A stretch of 64,000 nucleotides of DNA from Geobacteraceae bacterium (lineage in GTDB: Bacteria > Desulfobacterota > Desulfuromonadia > Geobacterales > Pseudopelobacteraceae), in the NCBI GenBank assembly GCA_016720395.1, contig JADKKR010000009.1, positions 227,940-291,939 of the forward strand. Reading direction: 5' to 3'. Below the pieces are notes generated by a model that was given only the letters and a program-made list of their open reading frames with translations, had not been told where the DNA came from and ran no database searches. The position numbers and the translations under genes were made by a program. Below, in pieces: positions 44,767 to 51,380 of this stretch. Position 1 is the stretch's first letter. Every line of letters begins with the position of its first letter.

Positions 44767-45534
44767 TCAGTTTGCGGTAAAATAGGCGATTAATGCTGCG
44801 ATCTGCTCTGAAGTAAGCGTCAGACCATTATGACCGGCAAAACCGGGAACGGGATATTTCCCGCTGACCAGTCCGCCCTTACCGGACAGGTTCGGACCAG
44901 TGCCGCCAAGCGTATCCACTGTCCCGAGACTGTGGCAGCCGGCACAGAGACCTGCATATATAGAAGCTGCATTAATCGGTGTCACAACCGCTCCCGGAGA
45001 ATAATTTGGATCAGGGGTTACCGCTGCAGAGCCTGAAGCAGGTGCAGTCCCCGGATTTTTCACGGCATTGGTCTGGGCAGTAGTAAACACGACATTCATC
45101 GGATTCTGGCCACGTTGATCGTTTGAGTGACAATTATAGCAGTTCTTGTCGTATAAAACGCTGCCACCCTGAATATTCCAGACATGGATATGTACAGCAC
45201 CCGAATCGGGCGCTGATGAGACCAGAGACAACCTCATGCCGCTGTTCAGGTCAATCATCTGCTGGCTTGACAGGGCGATCACATGGGAATGACCACTGAC
45301 GCTGTCGCTGCGATACTGGAGTACGGCTCCGGCCGGAGCTGCGGAGACATCACCGAACGGGATGCTGACACTGTGGCTGTGTGCGCTGACTGCCGTTGAG
45401 GCAACTGTCGAAGCGGTCAATGCGACAGCTGGCGCATTGGTCTCATGTTCACTGTCTCCACAGGCAGTCAACACCATAAATGGCAACAATGCGACAATGA
45501 CGAGCGAGGGAAGCTTTTTCAAACTAAAAAACAT
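44767..45534 (-). CDS. Lipoprotein c-type cytochrome with two heme motifs, 255 aa
   Basis: The signal sequence ends in a lipobox LTAC (Cys ~25). An N-terminal domain of ~95 residues is rich in His pairs (HSHS, GHSHV, HIHVW), suggesting metal or heme contact. Heme motifs are CYNCH (~134) and CAGCH (~197), the second within a mono-heme cytochrome c fold ending GLTLTSEQIAALIAYF. So two domains, one heme each. GGAG precedes the ATG. It should be a periplasmic or outer-surface electron carrier; single transcription unit. Confidence 0.8.
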   Translation of the reverse strand: MFFSLKKLPSLVIVALLPFMVLTACGDSEHETNAPAVALTASTVASTAVSAHSHSVSIPFGDVSAAPAGAVLQYRSDSVSGHSHVIALSSQQMIDLNSGMRLSLVSSAPDSGAVHIHVWNIQGGSVLYDKNCYNCHSNDQRGQNPMNVVFTTAQTNAVKNPGTAPASGSAAVTPDPNYSPGAVVTPINAASIYAGLCAGCHSLGTVDTLGGTGPNLSGKGGLVSGKYPVPGFAGHNGLTLTSEQIAALIAYFTAN

Positions 45535-45716
45535 ACACTGATCTCCATACCGAATTCAAATTGATTTATTTTATAAAAATAGCAAAATCAGCACAGCCCA
45601 TCAAGAAGATAAAGTGGATTGATTTTATCTTTAAGCCGGCTTGCAAAATAGCGCGTTATATGCGTATATAAGCTTCATATGAATCTGAAATTGATAAACA
45701 ACAGAAGAAACTAACC

Positions 45717-46397
45717 GTGCAGATACACTGGAACGACATAGATACCATACTGCTGGATATGGACGGAACACTGCTGGACCGCCACTTTGACGACCATTTC
45801 TGGCTTGAGCACGTCCCATCCCGCTGGGCCGCCCGGAACGGCAAAGACCTGGCTTTTGCCCGAGAACACCTGTATGCCCTGTTTCGCTCGCAGGAAAACA
45901 CACTCAACTGGACCGATCTGGATTACTGGTCGGACCGCCTTAATATGGATATCCCGCTATTGAAACAGGAAGTCGAGCACCTGATTGCAGTCCATCCCTT
46001 TGTCGTAGAATTCCTCCTCTTTCTGAAACAACATCAAAAAACGGTCTGGCTGGTCACAAACGCCCACTCAAAAACGCTGGACCTGAAGATGAAGAAGACA
46101 AGGTTAGGTCCTTATTTTGACGGTATTATTTCCGCCCACCAGGTCGGCCTCCCCAAGGAGGACAGCGGGTTCTGGCAGGCGCTACAAAGATTCCTGCCCT
46201 ACACCCCGGAACGGACCATGCTGGGGGAAGACAGTGAGATCAATCTTTGCACAGCCGCTGAATACGCGATCAGATACCTGGTCTTTGTCGGCCGGCACAG
46301 CTCCACGGCCATGCCGCTGGTCTCGCAGAGGTTCTCCACAATCCATTACTTCAATCAGCTGATCCCTGCAGATGGCAGCATGGCGGTCACGATTTAG
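45717..46397 (+). CDS. HAD-family nucleotidase, YrfG-like
   Basis: A HAD hydrolase of 226 aa resembling the GMP/IMP nucleotidase group. Motif I is ILLDMDGTLLD (~10-20), motif II is LVTNAHSKTLD, Lys is in VGLPKEDSGFW, and the acidic motif is MLGEDSE (Gly-Glu-Asp in place of Gly-Asp). The start is GTG at 45717 with only AGAAGAAA upstream; no better start exists because an in-frame stop lies nearby. Substrate is inferred from the family. Confidence 0.82.
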   Translation: MQIHWNDIDTILLDMDGTLLDRHFDDHFWLEHVPSRWAARNGKDLAFAREHLYALFRSQENTLNWTDLDYWSDRLNMDIPLLKQEVEHLIAVHPFVVEFLLFLKQHQKTVWLVTNAHSKTLDLKMKKTRLGPYFDGIISAHQVGLPKEDSGFWQALQRFLPYTPERTMLGEDSEINLCTAAEYAIRYLVFVGRHSSTAMPLVSQRFSTIHYFNQLIPADGSMAVTI

Positions 46398-46400
46398 GCA

Positions 46401-46444
46401 AAAAAAGAGCAGTCGAAGACACATTTCCCTGTCTCCGACTGCTC
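46401..46444 (-). terminator. Terminator of the YtxH gene
   Basis: GAGCAGTCG (46407-46415) pairs with 46436-46444, extended inward by AGACA/TGTCT after one mismatch. The minus strand continues with six T, so it mainly serves the YtxH gene while also lying after the convergent HAD gene. Confidence 0.75.
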
Positions 46445-46472
46445 CCCTACCCTTATCAGGAATTAAATACTA

Positions 46473-46814
46473 CTACATCCTGCTCAGCTTTGTACGGAAC
46501 TGCTCCAGACGTGATGCACCCTCTTCGATCAGGCGGATAAGGTCCTTGCGGGCGCTACCGGCAACCACTTTCCCCTTTTCCAGCAGATCATCGGTTTTAT
46601 CGCCAAGGGCATCCACGAGATCGCTTACCGTTTCAGAAAGGTCCTCTACTGCTTCCTCTGCACGGCCCTTCGTCTTCTTTGCATACCTGAGAATATCCTT
46701 ACGCGTCCTCTGCCCGGACTGGGGGGCCAGGAGCAGTGCCAGCCCGGCTCCTACAATACCGCCGGCCAGAATCAACAACGAGGCTGCTACAACCTTCTTT
46801 TCTCTATTTTCCAT
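46473..46814 (-). CDS. YtxH domain protein, 113 aa
   Basis: A TM segment (residues ~8-30) with the glycine-rich pattern LAGGIVGAGLALLLAPQSGQRTR, the YtxH hallmark, followed by an amphipathic Lys/Glu helix region (AKKTKGRAEEAVEDLSE). YtxH proteins are stress-related in Firmicutes but their role here is unknown. GGAGG precedes the ATG. Single gene. Confidence 0.85.
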   Translation of the reverse strand: MENREKKVVAASLLILAGGIVGAGLALLLAPQSGQRTRKDILRYAKKTKGRAEEAVEDLSETVSDLVDALGDKTDDLLEKGKVVAGSARKDLIRLIEEGASRLEQFRTKLSRM

Positions 46815-46989
46815 AATATCCTCCTGTGTACTGTGATGTCTTATTGTACCGCAACACGGTAGAAAGAAAACCTATTAAATTCTGTATCACGATGCCTCTG
46901 TGCGGACTCTGCTCTAATACCTCTATCTTTTTACCGGTATCGTGATATATATAACAGTCATATCATTACGTTATGAATAGAGGTACACA

Positions 46990-48093
46990 ATGAATACTGT
47001 CTACGATGTACTGATCATAGGTGGCGGTCCGGCAGGCCTTTCCACCGCGTACCTCTGCCACAAGCACGGCCTCTCCTATCTGGTGCTCGAATCGGGCAAG
47101 GCCATATTCCAGGGGATCGCCAACACCTATCCCGAGGGGAAGCTGGTGTACGCCTCCAAACCCAAGGATGCTCCCGAGCCGTTCATGGTGGATGAGTTGC
47201 GTCCGCCGGACAAGCCGGTGACCGTCGAAAGTTACCTGCAGTATGTCCAGCACTTCGTCCAGCACGAGAACCTGAATGTCCAGACCGATGTGGCCTTTGA
47301 AGACATCAAGGATGAACGCGACGGATTGACGGTGATCACCTCCAAGGGCACCTACAAGGGGAAAAAGGCCGTGCTCTCCTTCGGCAGCAACATACCCCGT
47401 GAACTGACGGTCTACGGCGACGCCAAGATGGTGGCCAAGAATGTTGAAGACGCCAGCAAATATATCGGCATCAAGACCCTGGTCATAGGTGGCGGCAACA
47501 CCGCGGCCGACGTGATTATCAACATCCTCAAGACCAAGCGTGAGGTCAACGACACGCAGCCGGTCTACTGGGCCCACGTGGCTGAGACTTTCGACGTCAA
47601 CAAGGAGACCGCCCAGCGCCTGGGGGAAGAGATTCTGCTGGGCGGAAACATTCGCTTATTGCCGGGAGCGATGCCGCGCATCGGTGAAGTCGATGACGAA
47701 GGTGTTGATCGCCTGGTTATCCGCGTCAACGAATTCAAGCAGGGAGACGGCGTCGACGTGTACCACGGCATGAGCTTTCCCATGCATAACGTCATCGCCT
47801 GCATCGGCTCCGAAGGCCCGGTGCCGATCTTCGACAAACTGAACATTCAATCCATCGCCTGCACAGCCGGCGTCTGCAAGATCGCCAAGGAGGGCGAACG
47901 GCTGGTGCTGCTGACGTCCGAATTCGAGTCCACCCGAAAGAACGTGTACGTCATCGGCGGCGCAATCTCCCCTTCCTACATGAAGATCAACGAAGGCTCC
48001 ATAGCCGAAGAGAAGCATCCCAATCTGATATATACCGCCATCAACGATGCCTACTATGTAGTAGAAGCGATCCGCCGCAAGCTCGGCAAATAG
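46990..48093 (+). CDS. NAD(P)/FAD-dependent oxidoreductase, YpdA-like
   Basis: A two-dinucleotide-domain flavoprotein of 367 aa. FAD motif: VLIIGGGPAGLSTAYL (~7-22). NAD(P) motif: TLVIGGGNTAADVI (~164). The C-terminal FAD contact reads NVYVIGGAISPSY. It resembles thioredoxin-reductase-like YpdA and ferredoxin-NADP reductases; no CxxC redox pair is present between the domains, so it is not a thioredoxin reductase. Substrate unknown. AGAGG stands near the ATG. Confidence 0.75.
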   Translation: MNTVYDVLIIGGGPAGLSTAYLCHKHGLSYLVLESGKAIFQGIANTYPEGKLVYASKPKDAPEPFMVDELRPPDKPVTVESYLQYVQHFVQHENLNVQTDVAFEDIKDERDGLTVITSKGTYKGKKAVLSFGSNIPRELTVYGDAKMVAKNVEDASKYIGIKTLVIGGGNTAADVIINILKTKREVNDTQPVYWAHVAETFDVNKETAQRLGEEILLGGNIRLLPGAMPRIGEVDDEGVDRLVIRVNEFKQGDGVDVYHGMSFPMHNVIACIGSEGPVPIFDKLNIQSIACTAGVCKIAKEGERLVLLTSEFESTRKNVYVIGGAISPSYMKINEGSIAEEKHPNLIYTAINDAYYVVEAIRRKLGK

Positions 48094-48102
48094 AAAACCA
48101 GC

Positions 48103-48126
48103 AGGGGCACGAAATTTCGTGCCCCT
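48103..48126. repeat. Perfect 24-bp palindrome
   Basis: AGGGGCACGA, then AATT, then the exact complement of the first arm. It lies 10 nt after the flavoprotein stop and has no T-run. Similar in its GGGGC core to the 6984 hairpin. Confidence 0.7.
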
Positions 48127-48132
48127 CCCCCC

Positions 48133-48161
48133 TTGAAAAATCATCGGCCCGTACTTATCTT
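48133..48161 (+). promoter_or_regulatory. Sigma-70-type promoter of htpG
   Basis: TTGAAA (48133-48138) and TATCTT (48156-48161) with 17 nt between. Transcription would start near 48168, leaving a 110-nt leader with the hairpin below. The CTTGAAA start is also sigma-32-like, but no CCCCAT element is found at the right spacing. Confidence 0.5.
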
Positions 48162-48211
48162 CAAACATATCCCTGAACCTAGGGCCTGATAAACAGGATA
48201 CGTGCATTAAC

Positions 48212-48250
48212 GAAGTTATTTTCTGCCAGAACTTCGCAGAAAATAACTTC
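48212..48250 (+). promoter_or_regulatory. 15-bp perfect inverted repeat in the htpG leader
   Basis: Arms 48212-48226 (GAAGTTATTTTCTGC) and 48236-48250 with a 9-nt spacer, ending 27 nt before the htpG ATG. The 9-nt spacing is that of the CIRCE heat-shock operator, but the sequence is different. It could be an operator DNA or an mRNA hairpin upstream of the ribosome site (AAGGAG at 48260). Confidence 0.6.
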
Positions 48251-48277
48251 TAACTTACTAAAGGAGACCCTATCCGT

Positions 48278-50215
48278 ATGTCCAAAATCACCAAACAGTT
48301 CCAGACCGAGGTCCAGCAACTCCTCGACCTGGTGATCCATTCACTCTACTCCAACCGCGATATCTTCCTGCGTGAGCTGATCTCCAACGCTTCCGATGCC
48401 ATCGACAAGGTCCGCTTCGAAGCCCATTCCGACGAATCGCTTCTGGAAGGCAACAGTGACTGGAAGATCAAGCTGATCCCCGATAAAGAGGCCGGCACCC
48501 TGACCATCTGCGACAACGGCATCGGCATGAGCCAGGCCGAGGTCGAGGAAAACATCGGCACCATCGCCCGCTCCGGAACCAAGGCCTTCATGCAGGCCCT
48601 GAAAGATAAAGCAGCCACGGACAATCCCGAGCTGATCGGCCAGTTCGGCGTCGGCTTCTACGCTTCTTTCATGGTCGCCGACCGGGTAACACTGGCGACC
48701 CGCAAAGGTGGCCCTGCAGAAAAGGGCTGTCTCTGGGAATCCACCGGGGACGGCACCTACACGGTCGAAGAATGCAGCCGTGAACAGCGCGGAACCGAGA
48801 TTGTCCTGCACCTGAAGGAGGAATTCAAAACCTACCTGGACGAATGGAAGATCCGCTCCATCGTCAAGAAATACTCCGATTACATCCAGTATCCTGTGGT
48901 CATGGATATCACGCGCTCTGAAGTGCCCAAAGGAGTGGACGGCAAGGAGATCGAAGGTGCCGGCGAGATCGAGAAGACTGAAGAGCAGACCCTGAATTCC
49001 ATGAAGGCTATCTGGACCCGTCCCAAGAGCGAAGTAACCGAAGAGGAATACAGCGAATTCTACAAGCATGTCTCCCATGACTTCGAAGCCCCCTTCCGCA
49101 CGATCCACTTCTCGGCCGAGGGCACCAGCGAATTCAAAGCAATCATCTATCTGCCGGCCAAGAAACCGTTCGACATGTTCATGGCCGACCGCAAAAAAGG
49201 GCTGCAACTCTACGTCAAGCGTGTCTTCATCACCGACAAATGCGAAGAACTGATCCCGGACTACCTGCGCTTCGTCAAGGGCGTCGTGGATTCCAGCGAC
49301 CTGCCGCTGAACGTCTCCCGCGAGATCCTCCAGGAGGACGTGCAGATCAAGCGCATCCAGAAAGGACTGGTCAGCAAGGTCCTGTCAACGCTGGCCGAGG
49401 TCAAGGAGAAGTCCTTTGAAGAGTATGTCGGGTTCTGGAAGGAGTTCGGCCAGGTCATCAAGGAAGGCATCCATTTCGATTACGCCAACAAAGAGAAACT
49501 GCAGGACCTGGTGTTGTTCGAGAGCACGAAGACTGAGTCCGGCGGATTCGTCTCGCTGAAGGAGTATGTCGCCAGGATGCCCGAAGGACAGAAGGAGATC
49601 TATTTCATTACCGGTATGAGCCGCGAGACACTGGAACAGTCGCCCCACCTGGAGGCCTTCCGGGCCAAGGGCTACGAGGTGCTGTTCATGACCGATCCGG
49701 TGGATGAGTGGGTCGTACAGGCCCTGACCGAATACGACGATAAACCGCTGAAAGCCGTTGACCGTGGTGATATCAGCCTGGACAGTGAAGATGAAAAGAA
49801 GGAGAAGGAGAAGAAGCGCGAGGAGGCCCAGAAGGAGTTTTCAGACTTGATCTCGTTGATTTCCGACCGGTTGAAGGACAAGGTCAAGGAGGTCCGCTTC
49901 TCCAACCGCCTGACCGACAGCGCCTGCTGCCTGGTGGCCGAGGAGTACGGCATGAACGCCAACATGGAACGGATCATGAAAGCGATGAACCAGGCCGTGC
50001 CGGAATCCAAGCGGGTGCTGGAACTGAACCCGGACCATCCGATCCTGAAGGCCATGGCCGGAATCCACCAGAAGGACCAGGCTGCCCCGGCATTGTCCGA
50101 CTACGCCGACCTGCTCTACGACCAGGCCCTGCTGACCGAAGGAACTCCCATCAAGGACCCGCTGCGCTTTACCCGGCTGGTCAGTGAGCTGATGGTCAAG
50201 GCGGCCGGAAAATAG
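48278..50215 (+). CDS. htpG: Hsp90-family chaperone HtpG
   Basis: Bacterial Hsp90, 645 aa, a dimeric ATP-driven chaperone. The GHKL ATPase domain has ELISNASDAIDKVRF (~29), LTICDNGIGMS (~79-87) and GQFGVGFYASFMVAD (~125). The middle domain has VKRVFITDKCEELIPDYLRFVKGVVDS and LPLNVSREILQE. The C-terminal dimerisation region follows a Lys/Glu-rich linker. AAGGAG lies ~12 nt before the ATG. Confidence 0.96.
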   Translation: MSKITKQFQTEVQQLLDLVIHSLYSNRDIFLRELISNASDAIDKVRFEAHSDESLLEGNSDWKIKLIPDKEAGTLTICDNGIGMSQAEVEENIGTIARSGTKAFMQALKDKAATDNPELIGQFGVGFYASFMVADRVTLATRKGGPAEKGCLWESTGDGTYTVEECSREQRGTEIVLHLKEEFKTYLDEWKIRSIVKKYSDYIQYPVVMDITRSEVPKGVDGKEIEGAGEIEKTEEQTLNSMKAIWTRPKSEVTEEEYSEFYKHVSHDFEAPFRTIHFSAEGTSEFKAIIYLPAKKPFDMFMADRKKGLQLYVKRVFITDKCEELIPDYLRFVKGVVDSSDLPLNVSREILQEDVQIKRIQKGLVSKVLSTLAEVKEKSFEEYVGFWKEFGQVIKEGIHFDYANKEKLQDLVLFESTKTESGGFVSLKEYVARMPEGQKEIYFITGMSRETLEQSPHLEAFRAKGYEVLFMTDPVDEWVVQALTEYDDKPLKAVDRGDISLDSEDEKKEKEKKREEAQKEFSDLISLISDRLKDKVKEVRFSNRLTDSACCLVAEEYGMNANMERIMKAMNQAVPESKRVLELNPDHPILKAMAGIHQKDQAAPALSDYADLLYDQALLTEGTPIKDPLRFTRLVSELMVKAAGK

Positions 50216-50256
50216 AAGTCCCGTCATATGCATTAAAAATTAAATAATTTCATAGT

Positions 50257-50274
50257 TGTGACATTCCTGTCACA
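50257..50274 (+). promoter_or_regulatory. Palindromic operator-like site upstream of the riboswitch transcript
   Basis: TGTGACA (50257-50263) and TGTCACA (50268-50274) form a perfect 7-bp inverted repeat with a 4-nt spacer, just 8 nt upstream of the -35. The half-sites resemble Crp/Fnr-type sites, but the spacing is 2 nt longer than a CRP box. Likely an activator site. Confidence 0.5.
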
Positions 50275-50282
50275 TTCGACCC

Positions 50283-50311
50283 TTGACACGGTACCCGACT
50301 TCGGGTAGTGT
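50283..50311 (+). promoter_or_regulatory. Promoter of the riboswitch-controlled gene
   Basis: TTGACA (50283-50288), 17 nt, TAGTGT (50306-50311). A 6-bp inverted repeat (ACCCGA-CT-TCGGGT, 50292-50305) lies between -35 and -10, a typical place for a repressor. Confidence 0.6.
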
Positions 50312-50345
50312 AGGTAAACTTTCAGAAAGAACTGACTGGTTCAGG

Positions 50346-50430
50346 GATAGCAGATACTACTAAACCATCCGCAAGGATGGGACGGAAAGCCCACAGGGTC
50401 TCATCGAGATAGCCGGGTCGCCAAACTATC
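50346..50430 (+). ncRNA. GEMM-I riboswitch aptamer, predicted 3',3'-cGAMP type (GEMM-Ib)
   Basis: The core blocks are in order: CTAAACCATCC (from 50360), a GCAA tetraloop hairpin, GGATGGGACGGAAAGCC (from 50375), AGGGTCT/AGATAGCC and CCGGGTCGCC. The base just before CTAAACC (50359) is A; family knowledge says G there favours c-di-GMP and A favours cGAMP, and the TACTAAACC block equals what I recall of the Geobacter metallireducens cGAMP riboswitch. P1 can form from GATAG (50346-50350) with CTATC (50426-50430). That CTATC also pairs with the later GATAG in the terminator. Ligand choice is a prediction. Confidence 0.85.
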
Positions 50431-50464
50431 ATTCGCTTGATAGCAGCAGCGACCCGGCTTTTTT
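50411..50464 (+). terminator. Riboswitch expression-platform terminator
   Basis: AGCCGGGTCG (50411-50420, part of the aptamer) pairs with CGACCCGGCT (50450-50459), with an inner CTATC(A)/(T)GATAG stem, followed by six T. Aptamer folding and terminator formation exclude each other, so ligand binding should prevent termination (ON switch). Confidence 0.85.
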
Positions 50465-50512
50465 ATTGCCGTTGCACCCGAACAACACCGTGATTCACGA
50501 GGAGCCTACAAC

Positions 50513-51367
50513 ATGAAATTGAGTAAGAAAATACAGGAAATGGCTGTATTCATAGAGTTCGCGGCCAGTGCCGGCATGGCGATATTTTTTCACATCGTCC
50601 TGGACACCCCCCAGGTGGCCTACACCATCTTCGGCATCGGCATTCTGCTCTCTCTGGCCACCTATCTGCTGCGTGAGGATCTGGATAAAACCCGTCACGA
50701 GATGCTGGATCAGTATCATCAGGCCCACGAACTGACCTTTGCACTGGCGCAGATCAGCGACCCGGAATGCCAGACCAGGGCTCATGAACTACTGGCCGGC
50801 AACAAACGGACGATCTCGATGCTGCAGCAGGGATTCATACCGCTGGACGAAACCGAATTCTATCTGGAAGGGGCAAAATGCTCCGACATGGCCCAGAAAC
50901 GAATCAAGGCGGTTGACCCCATAACCACCGGCTGGCTTACACGCGGTGCGCTGGTCAATTTTTTCCAGTCCAACCTGCGGGCTCTTGACCGCGGGGTTTC
51001 CATCACCCGCATCTTTGTCATGAACCGAGAAGAGCTGGGCGATCCTGATATCCAGAAAGTCCTGATGACCCAGTACACCGATGACATCGAGGTCCGCATC
51101 GTTTTCCGGGACGAACTGCCGTCAACAGCAGGAAATCACAGCGGGCGGGACACCAACAGCTCCTATGACTTTGCCGTCTACGATGATCAGGTGGCAACCG
51201 AGGTCTTCCAGCAGTCAGGCATCTATTTCGGCAGAAAGACGGCGCAGCCGGCCAACGTCGAGCGCTATCAGCGCCTCTACGAAATCATCGATCACTGTGC
51301 ACATGCGGTCATCCAGGAAGACGGGCAGATCATACTGGCTTCCGACAAGCTCAAGATAGCTGCCTAG
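50513..51367 (+). CDS. Membrane-anchored protein of unknown function under riboswitch control, 284 aa
   Basis: Two TM helices near the N-terminus (residues ~9-29 and ~35-54), then a helical stretch (REDLDKTRHEMLDQYHQAHEL) and a ~180-residue cytoplasmic domain with DPITTGWLTRGALVNFFQSNLRALDRG-type segments (read in pieces), ITRIFVMNREELGDPD, DDIEVRIVFRDELP and SYDFAVYDDQVATE. The alternation of strands and helices recalls phospholipase-D-like or sensor folds, but the HKD motif is absent. I do not recognise the family. GAGGAG precedes the ATG. It is the only gene behind the riboswitch, since the next gene is convergent, so it is the likely cGAMP-responsive output. Confidence 0.8.
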   Translation: MKLSKKIQEMAVFIEFAASAGMAIFFHIVLDTPQVAYTIFGIGILLSLATYLLREDLDKTRHEMLDQYHQAHELTFALAQISDPECQTRAHELLAGNKRTISMLQQGFIPLDETEFYLEGAKCSDMAQKRIKAVDPITTGWLTRGALVNFFQSNLRALDRGVSITRIFVMNREELGDPDIQKVLMTQYTDDIEVRIVFRDELPSTAGNHSGRDTNSSYDFAVYDDQVATEVFQQSGIYFGRKTAQPANVERYQRLYEIIDHCAHAVIQEDGQIILASDKLKIAA

Positions 51368-51380
51368 GGCCCGGCAGGGA

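Noticed and set aside
48212..48250. CIRCE operator at htpG
   Set aside because: Spacing of 9 nt matches, but the arms do not resemble TTAGCACTC/GAGTGCTAA.
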